A DNA stretch of 20,594 nt from Anaerolineae bacterium (GTDB lineage: Bacteria; Chloroflexota; Anaerolineae; JAFGEY01). How positions within the stretch are numbered: position 1 is the first letter of the stretch; every line of letters begins with the position of its first letter. Position numbers and translations under genes: made by a program. Positions 14,035-20,594 of this stretch are shown piece by piece. The notes beneath the pieces are model-generated. The model was not told the origin of the DNA. It was given only the letters and a program-made list of their open reading frames with translations, and ran no database searches. The DNA lies in assembly GCA_016931365.1 (NCBI GenBank), contig JAFGEY010000184.1, positions 1 to 20,594 on the forward strand, given 5' to 3'.

Positions 14035-15795
14035 ATGTTACCCGATGATCCATTACGCCGTGTTTTGTATATTGACCTCGGCAAGCGTAAATTCCGGGTC
14101 GAAGAACGGTCCGATTTGTTCGATCGCTGGCTGGGCGGTGTCGGTGCGGCGGCGCAGTTATTGCAAGAAAACTGCCCGCCAGGGGTCGATCCGCTGGGAC
14201 CCGACAACCCGATCATCTTGTCCGTCGGGCCGCTGGTGGGACTGTACCCGCTGGCCTCCAAGACGGTGGCGATGTTCAAGTCGCCGCATACGGGCAATCT
14301 GGGCGAAAGCCACGCCGGAGGGCGGAGCGCGGTCGCGCTGCGGATGGCTGGCTATGGCGCGCTGGTGATCAAAGGCGCGAGCCAGATGCCGATTTACCTG
14401 TCGATCGACGGCGAGCGAGTCTATTTCCGCGATGCCTCTGCGCTGTGGGGGATGCGCTCCAGCTATACCGTCGGCGACGTGCTGCGCAACCGTGAGACCC
14501 GCGCCGGCGAGCGTACGATTATGCGCATTGGCCGCGCCGGGGAAAAACTGATCAGTTACGCCTGCGTCGTCACCGAGACCTATCGTCACTTTGGGCGGCT
14601 TGGCCTGGGCGCGGTCTTTGGCAGCAAAAAGCTCAAGGCACTGGCGATTTCCGGCCGCCGCTCGCTGGCTGTGGCCGACCGCAAAACATATCGCGCGGCC
14701 TACGATGAGGTGTTCAAGGCGGCGACCGAATCGACGCTGATGAAAAAATACCACGACCTGGGCACGGCGATGAATGTCCTGCCGCTCAACATGGTCGGCG
14801 CACTGCCAACGCGCAATGTGCAGAGCGGACGTTTTGAGGGTGCGGAGACGATTTCCGGGGAGCATATGGCAGAACAATATCTGGGCCGCCGCCTGGCCTG
14901 CGCGCACTGCCCGGTGGCCTGCATCCACCTGGCTGCGCTGCGTATTCCGCACCCCAAAGAGCCGTTCTTTTACAAAACCTCAATGCTCGGCTATGACCAC
15001 GAGCTGATCTATGCCCTGGGCAGCATGCTCGGCATCGGCAATCCGGAGGGCATGCTGCAACTGATCGACGAGGTGGAGGTAATGGGCCTCGACGCGATGA
15101 GCACCGGTGTGGCGCTGGCCTGGGCGACGGAAGCGCTCGAAAAAGGACTGATCTCGACGGTGGACACCGGCGGCCTAGAACTGGCCTGGGGCGGCTGGCA
15201 AACCTATGTCGAGGCCGTGCGCAAGCTGGTCGCCCAATCGACCGAGCTGTACCGTGCGTTGGGCCGGGGCGTCGACCACGCTGCGTCGATCTATGGCGGG
15301 GAGGATTTTGCGCTGGCCTTTGGCGGCAACGAGATGCCCGGCTATCACACCGGCCCCGCCGGCCACCTGGGCTATCTGACCGGCGCGCGGCATAGTCATC
15401 TCGACAGCGCCGGCTACAGCCTCGATCAAAAGGCGCTGGCGCAGGGGAGCGAGTTGACCGCGCAAGGCGTGGCCCAATCGCTGTTAAAGGAAGAACAGTG
15501 GCGGCAAATTCTGGCCAGTTTGAGCGTCTGCTTTTTTGCGCGTGGCGTCTATACGCCGCAAGTGGTGCAAAAAACGCTGGCCACGGTGGGCTTGGACCTG
15601 TCACTTGATGATCTGAACCGGCTGGGCGCGGAGATTCTCGCTCAAAAACAGGCTTTCAAGGCGCGCGAAGGGTTCGATCTGGCGCAGGTACGCATTCCCC
15701 AACGCATCTTGGAGACCGAATCGCCCCTGGGCCGAATCGATGAGGCGTTTATGCGCCAGGCGTTGGCCGAATTTGCACGGCTGTCTGTAGAATAA
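14035..15795 (+). CDS. Aldehyde ferredoxin oxidoreductase family tungsten enzyme (AorB-like)
   Basis: This 586-residue enzyme is close to the usual AOR length of about 600. The family holds a tungsten-bispyranopterin centre and one [4Fe-4S] cluster and oxidises aldehydes to acids (or acts in reverse on some acids). The cluster ligands are Cys289, Cys292, Cys296 (CAHCPVAC) and Cys499 (SVCFFARG), matching the family spacing. The N-terminal pterin-binding domain is recognisable from VLYIDLGKRKF, LGGVGAAAQLL, SPHTGNLGESHAGG and RIGRAGEKL. A GAGGAG site (14022-14027) precedes the ATG; an in-frame extension to 13999 reads through repeat DNA and is rejected. The ferredoxin just upstream is probably its electron partner. 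No FAD/NADH subunit (AorC) and no tungsten transport or pterin gene is in view. The exact aldehyde is unknown. Confidence 0.92.
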   Translation: MLPDDPLRRVLYIDLGKRKFRVEERSDLFDRWLGGVGAAAQLLQENCPPGVDPLGPDNPIILSVGPLVGLYPLASKTVAMFKSPHTGNLGESHAGGRSAVALRMAGYGALVIKGASQMPIYLSIDGERVYFRDASALWGMRSSYTVGDVLRNRETRAGERTIMRIGRAGEKLISYACVVTETYRHFGRLGLGAVFGSKKLKALAISGRRSLAVADRKTYRAAYDEVFKAATESTLMKKYHDLGTAMNVLPLNMVGALPTRNVQSGRFEGAETISGEHMAEQYLGRRLACAHCPVACIHLAALRIPHPKEPFFYKTSMLGYDHELIYALGSMLGIGNPEGMLQLIDEVEVMGLDAMSTGVALAWATEALEKGLISTVDTGGLELAWGGWQTYVEAVRKLVAQSTELYRALGRGVDHAASIYGGEDFALAFGGNEMPGYHTGPAGHLGYLTGARHSHLDSAGYSLDQKALAQGSELTAQGVAQSLLKEEQWRQILASLSVCFFARGVYTPQVVQKTLATVGLDLSLDDLNRLGAEILAQKQAFKAREGFDLAQVRIPQRILETESPLGRIDEAFMRQALAEFARLSVE

Positions 15796-15882
15796 TCGAG
15801 ATCATCTTTGAAACTCTGTGTCGGGCTTACACGTAATTGTATTGCAAAGAAACAGAGGATCATTCATAAGGAGATGAAATCG

Positions 15883-16113
15883 ATGATCGAGTTGCTGGTT
15901 GGGTTGATCAAATTGCCCTTTTTGCTGGTGGGCGTGGTTTTGACCTTTGTCTTTGGCCTGGTGGGGTTTATCCTCTCCATCCTCGGCGTGGTCTTGACCC
16001 CGCTTTTGGGCGTCGGCCTGATCATTTTGCCCTTTGGCCTGGCCTTTTTGCTGCTGGCCGGGCTGATCGGCGCGCTGCTCAAGCCGCGCCACACGACCAT
16101 TGTTTATCGCTAA
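15883..16113 (+). CDS. Small hydrophobic membrane protein
   Basis: This is a 76-residue protein, almost wholly hydrophobic, with two long helices (about residues 3-40 and 42-68). It has a short C-terminal tail with Lys-Pro-Arg-His. I do not recognise a named family. An AAGGAG site (15868-15873) lies nine bases before the ATG at 15883. It would be too close to the in-frame ATG at 15874, so I use the later one; a still longer version from 15808 has no ribosome binding site. The gene for an Arg-rich mini-protein follows within 35 bases, and both end at a strong terminator. The gap before it (15796-15882) shows only a TTGAAA with no good -10 box. Confidence 0.72.
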   Translation: MIELLVGLIKLPFLLVGVVLTFVFGLVGFILSILGVVLTPLLGVGLIILPFGLAFLLLAGLIGALLKPRHTTIVYR

Positions 16114-16146
16114 ACTGGTCTTTGAGAAAGAAGGCAGGTGAAAATT

Positions 16147-16275
16147 ATGTTTTGGATGCCCCGACCGTTACGGCGATTGAACCGCCGGCTGCGGCGAGCC
16201 GCGCGACGGCGCGCAGAGCGACAGGTGCGGCGCTTTATGCGCGGACTGAGCAGATTACATCGTCTGGCGAGTTGA
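16147..16275 (+). CDS. Arginine-rich mini-protein, 42 residues
   Basis: A short open frame starts at an ATG preceded by AGGTGA with six bases of spacing, and ends at a TGA 14 bases before a strong terminator stem. The product has 16 Arg among 42 residues, one Glu and no Asp. It contains repeated Arg-Arg/Leu-Arg pairs in the middle (residues 9-22) and a hydrophobic-basic C-terminal stretch. It would be an extremely basic, probably helical peptide able to bind nucleic acid or acidic membrane lipid. I know no family for it. The ribosome binding site, close linkage to the upstream membrane protein gene and the terminator right behind it support translation. The high GC content could also produce an Arg-rich frame by chance, so I am only moderately sure. 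Confidence 0.5.
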   Translation: MFWMPRPLRRLNRRLRRAARRRAERQVRRFMRGLSRLHRLAS

Positions 16276-16288
16276 GTACAAATGCCGA

Positions 16289-16325
16289 CGCCCTGCACCG
16301 CTCAAGCGGTGCAGGGCGTTTTTTT
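16289..16325 (+). terminator. Strong intrinsic terminator
   Basis: A perfect 13-base GC-rich stem (CGCCCTGCACCGC with its complement, 16289-16318) closes a TCAA loop and is followed by seven T. It ends the plus-strand transcript. On the minus strand no T-run follows the stem, so it is not clearly bidirectional. Confidence 0.93.
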
Positions 16326-16328
16326 GCC

Positions 16329-16949
16329 TCAGGTCTGTTCCATCGATCGCGACACATCCACAAACCAGGGATGCGGCACAAACTGCGCATTTCGATGCGC
16401 CCACACGTAATCGATGTAGACCTTGACCGCCGCGTCGTGCGAGTGACAGCGGTTTAGCGCATCCAGCATATTGTTGAGATAGGGGGGCGTACCCGGCTGA
16501 TCCCAGGCGATCTTGTCGGCGAGAAAGACGATGCGATCCAGGGGCAGCGTGCCCATCTTGAGCGTGGTGTGGCAGCCGATCGCGCTCAACACGCCCTCAT
16601 CATCGACTCTGAACAACTCGCGTGCCACCACGACGGACAATTTTTGGTGCAGCAGCATCGGCGACTGGATTTCCTCTTGCAAGATTTCGAGGCCGAACTC
16701 GCGTGCCGCCTCGACGCGCCGGGCGTTGGGGATCGGCGCGCTGATGTCGTGCAGCCAGCCAGCCAGTTCGGCGCGCGCCGGATCGACGTTGAATTTTTGC
16801 GCCAATTCACGCGCTTTGACCCCGACGTTGAGGCAGTGTTCGGCAGTTTTGGGACAGCCGTGACCGTGCAAGAAGGCGATCATGTCGGCGCGTGTGTCGC
16901 CGCTCCAGTGGATGGGCGCAGACAATTGACCGAGCAGCTCGTCTTTCAT
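16329..16949 (-). CDS. YqeK-like HD-domain hydrolase
   Basis: This 206-residue protein matches the YqeK group of HD hydrolases, whose characterised members split diadenosine tetraphosphate symmetrically into two ADP. Visible metal-site residues are His38 in EHCLNVG, His67-Asp68 in AGWLHDIS, His101 in LLHQKLS, His127 in GCHTTLKMG and Asp145 in VFLADKI. The run AIGCHTT...LDRIVFLADKI is especially characteristic. YqeK usually lies next to nadD and the ribosome-silencing factor gene; here it instead overlaps a Gfo/Idh/MocA oxidoreductase gene by four bases (ATGA), so its job here may differ. It is the last gene of the minus-strand operon. The family call is good; the substrate is inferred from relatives. 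Confidence 0.85.
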   Translation of the reverse strand: MKDELLGQLSAPIHWSGDTRADMIAFLHGHGCPKTAEHCLNVGVKARELAQKFNVDPARAELAGWLHDISAPIPNARRVEAAREFGLEILQEEIQSPMLLHQKLSVVVARELFRVDDEGVLSAIGCHTTLKMGTLPLDRIVFLADKIAWDQPGTPPYLNNMLDALNRCHSHDAAVKVYIDYVWAHRNAQFVPHPWFVDVSRSMEQT

Positions 16950-17965
16950 ATCTCGTTATCTACAAACATCTGCACCAGGGCCATGCTCTTGACCGCGTCG
17001 TCGATGCCTGTCTCCGGCGGTGTACCGCTGCGCACGCAGTCGATAAAGTGACGGTCTTCCTGGTAAAAGCCATAATAACGATAAAACTCTGTGCTGCCCG
17101 CCAATTCCATCCCGTCGATGCGCAAAATACCTTGTGGAGATGTCCCTTGCGCGGCCAGCGAGTATTGCGGCGCGCCCTCATACGAGAGGACTGTCGCGTC
17201 GCAGGCCTGCGGGCCGAAACCGAGGTTGATGTAGGCGCTCACGCCGGGGCCGTGCACCTCAAAGCGGTGAATGCGCCCGCCGACGCGATAGTTGGCCTTG
17301 ATCGTGCCGGTGACGCCGTTGTCAAAGCGGCACACGCCGTTCCAGGCATTGACCGTGGGATACTCGTCGTATTGGCCGATCACCGACGCGGCGCTGACCG
17401 GCGCGCCGCCGGCGATAGCACGCATCAGGTCGACGGCGTGGATCGTATCGGAAGCGAACGCGCTCAGCGCGCCCCTGTCGAACGCGCCATCGCCGTATTT
17501 CATAAAGCAGCCCTCGACCTGGGTGATTGCGGTGCGCGCGCGGACCAGATCGACGACGTGGCGCACCAGGGGGATGTGCCGCCGGTTAAAGCCGACCTGC
17601 AAAATGCGCCCCGTTTCCGCCGACTTGCGCGCCAGCGACTGCGCCTGGTAGAGGTCGATGCCAGGTGGTTTCTCCATAAAAGTGGGCAGGCCCGCGTCGA
17701 GGCAGCTCCAGACGACGTGAAAGAGGTTGCCCGGCTCGACGAGGACGAATATGGCGTCGAGCGTCTCGTGGGCCAGCATGTCGTGATAGATGGCATAGAT
17801 GTTGGGAATGCCGTATTTTTCGGCCTGGGCGGCCGCGCGACCTTGGACCAGGTCGCAGATCGCCACCACCCGCACGTCGTCCATATCGGCCAGCGCGGGC
17901 AGGTGGACGCTGCGGGCGATGCCGCCTGCGCCGATGACACCCACACGGATCAGTTCTGTGCTCAT
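16946..17965 (-). CDS. Gfo/Idh/MocA family NAD(P)-dependent oxidoreductase
   Basis: This 339-residue protein has an N-terminal Rossmann fold (VGVIGAGGIARSVHLPAL, residues 8-25), the family motif MEKPPG near residue 96, and QVGFNRR at about 123. The C-terminal alpha/beta domain includes HAVDLMRAIAG, where the His-Asp dyad is typical of catalysis. These enzymes oxidise or reduce sugars, inositols and related polyols. An AGGAGG site (near 17973) precedes the ATG. The start overlaps the stop of the DUF218-methyltransferase gene and the stop overlaps the YqeK-like start, so all three are translationally coupled. A sugar or cyclitol substrate is likely, but which one cannot be said. Confidence 0.92.
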   Translation of the reverse strand: MSTELIRVGVIGAGGIARSVHLPALADMDDVRVVAICDLVQGRAAAQAEKYGIPNIYAIYHDMLAHETLDAIFVLVEPGNLFHVVWSCLDAGLPTFMEKPPGIDLYQAQSLARKSAETGRILQVGFNRRHIPLVRHVVDLVRARTAITQVEGCFMKYGDGAFDRGALSAFASDTIHAVDLMRAIAGGAPVSAASVIGQYDEYPTVNAWNGVCRFDNGVTGTIKANYRVGGRIHRFEVHGPGVSAYINLGFGPQACDATVLSYEGAPQYSLAAQGTSPQGILRIDGMELAGSTEFYRYYGFYQEDRHFIDCVRSGTPPETGIDDAVKSMALVQMFVDNEI

Positions 17966-19356
17966 TTTGCTTCCTCCTTGGATTTTTGAGCGATGTACAA
18001 GCCTCTGCCGGTCAGACCTTGTTCATCGTACGAGACGTGCAGCCCGGCGGCGACAAACGCCTCGCGCATTTCCTCGCCGGTAAACAGCCCCAGCTCGTGT
18101 CGTTCGACGTGATGTTCCGTGCCCTCCGGCGTGCCGATCAGATAGTGCAGATCGAAATACGAGATGCGGCCGTCGACCATGCTGGTGTTCATGCGGGCCA
18201 GTTTCAACTCCGGTTCGTCGATCGTGAGCGCGGACACGTGGCCCGCATGCCAGCCGTCCGGCGTGAACCAGGGTTCGACGATCAGCAGGCCGCCGGGCAG
18301 CAGGTGCGCGGCCATGCAGCGCACGGCTTTGTGCAGCCTGTCGACCGTTTTGACGTAGCCAATCGAACTGAACAGGCAGGTTACGACGTCGAACCGGCGG
18401 CCCAGGTCAAAATCGGTCATATCGCCCTGGTGAAAAGTAATCTCGGGATGTCGCTGCCGGGCGGTGGCGACGAAATCGGAGAGCAGGTCAAGTCCTTCGA
18501 CCTCGAAATGCGCTTTCAGGTGAGCGATGTGCCGCCCGGTGCCGCAGGCCACGTCGAGCAGACGGCGGCCGCCCGACCGGCAGCGTTCGCCGATGATGGC
18601 GCGCAGTTTTTCGACCTCGCCCTGATAGTCCTTGAAATCGTAGAATTTGTCATAGTATTGCGCTGTTTTCTCAAACATCGTTCCCTTTGGTTGGGGGAAG
18701 GGTGGGCCATTCCTGGAAAACAGTTTTTTATGTTCATTTTCCATAAATCTTGCCATTGCTTCATCGTCACCGGCGGCAATAGAACCAACCAGATGCGTCT
18801 TGACATCATCAGTCAAGGCTCGCTCGAATTGATTCCTTCGCTCTCTTTCCCGCTCGCTGAGGTGTGACGGGGCCTCCGCATACTCGACGGTGTAGTGGGG
18901 ACCCAAAACCCATTCGAAAATGACCCTGGAGCGCTCGATGTGATAGTCCGAAGTCACAACGATACAGGAGGTAATACCAAGTGGTTCAAGGCAAACCTTT
19001 TTTGCAAACCAGGCATTGCTGATGGTGTCGATCGATTGATCTTCGTAGAAAATGCACTCCTGAATGTTCCGTGCGGAGCGGGAAGCCGTAGATTTGGCGA
19101 TGAGGTATTGCTTGCCCACTTGGGCCTCGGTTTGGGGGCCAACCACGGCCGGATCGACGCTGGCCATGACAGAATATTTTCCCGTGGTAATGATGCAATC
19201 GACCCGTCCCTCCTCAAAGAGGGCGTAGGCCTTGTCCAGCCTTTCCTTTGCTTGCTCTTCAGGCTCGTAATACATCTGGTCCTGAATTTTGACCTTTTTC
19301 AAACCACCGCCCAAGACAATGGCGGCCTTTTTCTTGAGATTCTCATTGCCCGACAT
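17962..19356 (-). CDS. DUF218/YdcF-like domain fused to a SAM methyltransferase
   Basis: This is a 464-residue two-domain protein in one uninterrupted frame. Residues 10-190 are a DUF218 (YdcF/SanA/ElyC-like) domain: AAIVLGGGL (11-19), CIITTGKYS (54-62), SRSARNIQEC (92-101) and VVTSDYHIERSRVIF (133-147). Residues 227-464 are a class I methyltransferase with motif I LLDVACGTGRH (266-276), FHQGDMTDF and CLFSSIGYV. It is like sugar N-methyltransferases of the NDP-aminosugar type. Met227 (codon at 18678) lies at the junction, with AAAGGGA just upstream, so the methyltransferase could also be made alone. The DUF218 part is about 40-52% GC in the lines I counted, against about 62% in the methyltransferase part. 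An AAGGAGG site precedes the main ATG. No signal or transmembrane segment is visible. The E. coli YdcF protein is reported to bind SAM, which makes the pairing notable. Confidence 0.85.
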   Translation of the reverse strand: MSGNENLKKKAAIVLGGGLKKVKIQDQMYYEPEEQAKERLDKAYALFEEGRVDCIITTGKYSVMASVDPAVVGPQTEAQVGKQYLIAKSTASRSARNIQECIFYEDQSIDTISNAWFAKKVCLEPLGITSCIVVTSDYHIERSRVIFEWVLGPHYTVEYAEAPSHLSERERERRNQFERALTDDVKTHLVGSIAAGDDEAMARFMENEHKKLFSRNGPPFPQPKGTMFEKTAQYYDKFYDFKDYQGEVEKLRAIIGERCRSGGRRLLDVACGTGRHIAHLKAHFEVEGLDLLSDFVATARQRHPEITFHQGDMTDFDLGRRFDVVTCLFSSIGYVKTVDRLHKAVRCMAAHLLPGGLLIVEPWFTPDGWHAGHVSALTIDEPELKLARMNTSMVDGRISYFDLHYLIGTPEGTEHHVERHELGLFTGEEMREAFVAAGLHVSYDEQGLTGRGLYIAQKSKEEAK

Positions 19357-19386
19357 ACATCCTCCTTGAATTGGTTTTGATTGCAG

Positions 19387-19392
19387 ATTATA
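19387..19392 (-). promoter_or_regulatory. Possible -10 box for the fusion-gene operon
   Basis: On the minus strand TATAAT occupies 19392-19387, about 30 bases before the ATG at 19356, with an AAGGAGG between them. No good -35 box is found at the expected distance. It lies just after the ABC permease stop and suggests that the fusion/oxidoreductase/YqeK-like genes can be transcribed separately. Confidence 0.42.
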
Positions 19393-19407
19393 ACGGATGC
19401 AACTTGC

Positions 19408-20178
19408 CTATCTCTGTCGCCAGTCGAGCTTGCGCCCGACCAGCCAAAAGATGATTGCCGACACACCGAGCAGCACGCCCAGGTCGAGCCAGATATGCGC
19501 CGTAAGCGGGCCGATCAGCGTTTGTCGCAGCGCCGAAGCGGCATAGACTGCCGGGTTGATCCGGCCCAGGATATTCAACCAGGTGGGAAAGCGCTCTGGC
19601 GGGGCGATGACCGGGCCCAGGCCGCTCATCACCATCGTCATCAGCAGGCAGATCGGGCCGCCCTCCTGAGGTGTGCGCGCGCGCGTGCCGATCAACGCGC
19701 CGATGCCGGACAGCGGCAGCGCGCACAATGGAACGACGAGCAGCAACAAGGGGTGGACGTGCAGGGGCACGCGCAATACCAGCACCCCCAGCAGCAGGGT
19801 GATCAGCATCGCCGGCAGGTGAATCAGGAAAAAAGCGACCAGCACAGCCAGGATCAGCGTCGTGCGCCGTACAGGCAGGGTGGCGAAATAATCGAGCGTG
19901 CCCTGAAAGCGCATAAACGAAAAATGGTTTTCGACCGAACTCATGTTGCCCAGCATCAACGAGATGACCATGTTGCCGGTCAGCACGTAGGCCAGCACCT
20001 GCGGGCCGGCATCGCGGGCGAAGAGACCGAGGCCGAGGATGCTGAGCACCGGCCCGGCCGCGCCGACGACGACCATCGAACGCCACGACCAGCGCCAGTT
20101 GGTCCATTCGATCAGGAACAGATCGATCAATTGGGCGATTACAGAGGGTATTTTACGTGCCGTTTGTATAGTGGACAT
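19408..20178 (-). CDS. ABC-2 type transporter permease
   Basis: This is a 256-residue membrane protein with about six hydrophobic helices. After a cytoplasmic N-terminus ending in EWTNWRWSWRS come GPVLSILGLGLF, then the NMSSVENHFSFMRFQGTLDYFATLPV stretch. This last is the coupling-helix region typical of ABC-2 permeases of the drug/bacteriocin export type. It is followed by long hydrophobic runs around residues 107-165 and a final helix near 230-250. The ATG lies inside the end of the ATPase gene (26-base overlap), with a GGAGGA site before it, so the two form one transporter. The late INPAVYAASALRQ segment is also common in this family. The substrate is unknown. Confidence 0.88.
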   Translation of the reverse strand: MSTIQTARKIPSVIAQLIDLFLIEWTNWRWSWRSMVVVGAAGPVLSILGLGLFARDAGPQVLAYVLTGNMVISLMLGNMSSVENHFSFMRFQGTLDYFATLPVRRTTLILAVLVAFFLIHLPAMLITLLLGVLVLRVPLHVHPLLLLVVPLCALPLSGIGALIGTRARTPQEGGPICLLMTMVMSGLGPVIAPPERFPTWLNILGRINPAVYAASALRQTLIGPLTAHIWLDLGVLLGVSAIIFWLVGRKLDWRQR

Positions 20179-20594
20179 ACAAATCCTCCAGCGTGGCCGA
20201 GTAAAGGCGAAAATCGTCGATCCGGCTCAGATCGAGGTGGTCGAGCACCCGGGCTGCGTCGCGTCGATCCAGGTAGGCCAGCCAACGACCCGGCTGCACG
20301 GCCTGTGCGGCCAGATCGCCGGGCAGGACGGGCGGCGCGCCGGGGGTGAAGAAAAGCTCCAGGCGCAGCTTTTGATCGACGGCCTGCTTGAGGTCGCTGG
20401 GCCGGCCCACAACAATCAATTCCCCAGCGCGCATGATGCCCACGCGCTGGATCACTTTTTCGGCCTCGATCGCGTCGTGGGTGATGAAAATGATGGTCGT
20501 GTTTTGCGCCTCGTTGACCTGGCGGAGCACGTCCCACACCAGGCGGCGGCGCTGCGGGTCGAGGTCGTTGGTCGGTTCGTCGAGGATGAGCACC
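20153..20594 (-). CDS. ABC transporter ATP-binding protein, C-terminal part (runs off the window)
   Basis: The frame is open to the right edge and the 5' part is missing. What remains begins at the Walker B motif (LILDEPTNDLDP), followed by the D-loop and the switch His in IFITHD. The Walker A and signature motifs lie outside. After the ATPase core there is an extra C-terminal region of about 75 residues (from LFFTPGAPP) with a small beta-rich appearance, as in DrrA/CcmA-type exporters. The last SATLEDLYVHYT matches the usual end of such subunits (TLEDVFL-like). It overlaps the permease gene and must be its partner. Substrate unknown. Confidence 0.92.
   Translation of the reverse strand, partial: VLILDEPTNDLDPQRRRLVWDVLRQVNEAQNTTIIFITHDAIEAEKVIQRVGIMRAGELIVVGRPSDLKQAVDQKLRLELFFTPGAPPVLPGDLAAQAVQPGRWLAYLDRRDAARVLDHLDLSRIDDFRLYSATLEDLYVHYTNGT

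Noticed and set aside
16892..17989. A 365-residue open frame on the plus strand
   Set aside because: Antisense to the Gfo/Idh/MocA oxidoreductase, which has clear motifs.
19381..20349. A 322-residue open frame on the plus strand
   Set aside because: Antisense to the ABC permease and ATPase; very Gln/Arg/His-rich without motifs.
1..20594. tRNA, rRNA, CRISPR array, insertion sequence or riboswitch
   Set aside because: No transposase-like protein, no regularly spaced repeats, and no conserved RNA pattern was recognised; gaps between genes are all under 300 bases.

Overview
The window is GC-rich (roughly 60% by eye) and densely coded. GTG starts, Thr/Pro-rich extracytoplasmic linkers, a GT-C enzyme with added beta-sandwich repeats, a tungsten aldehyde oxidoreductase with a polyferredoxin, and a REC-GAF regulator together suggest a Chloroflexota (Anaerolineae-like) bacterium. 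This placement rests on gene style only, since no rRNA or marker gene is present. I see no tRNA, rRNA, CRISPR array, insertion sequence or phage gene.

Left edge (1-3457): a GH38 alpha-mannosidase runs off the window on the minus strand. Divergent from it is a compact plus-strand set: a site-2-type M50 metalloprotease, an HD-domain protein, and a TyrA-like dehydrogenase that lacks the usual catalytic His. A nested hairpin repeat follows.

Envelope/polysaccharide block (3476-11999, plus strand): a GT-C glycosyltransferase with three C-terminal beta-sandwich repeats, a GT4 glycosyltransferase, a Wzm-like ABC-2 export permease with its own promoter and no ATPase beside it, a small membrane protein, a SAM methyltransferase, prolipoprotein diacylglyceryl transferase (Lgt), and a glycoside hydrolase anchored at both ends. 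Many of these genes overlap by a few bases. I infer a role in making, moving and trimming a cell-surface glycan. A bidirectional terminator closes the block.

Middle (12038-16325): a REC-GAF response regulator (minus) and a LysM protein (plus) diverge from two back-to-back sigma70-type promoters. The LysM gene is followed by an AorA-like four-cluster ferredoxin and an AorB-like tungsten oxidoreductase. A 76-residue membrane protein and an unusual 42-residue, Arg-rich mini-protein come next, ending at a strong intrinsic terminator.

Right part (16329-20594, minus strand): an ABC ATPase (partial) and ABC-2 permease lie upstream of a second operon. That operon holds a DUF218/YdcF-like domain fused to a SAM methyltransferase, a Gfo/Idh/MocA oxidoreductase, and a YqeK-like HD hydrolase, each overlapping the next by four bases. 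The fusion is the most unusual protein here: its DUF218 half is visibly lower in GC, and a possible internal start sits exactly at the domain junction.
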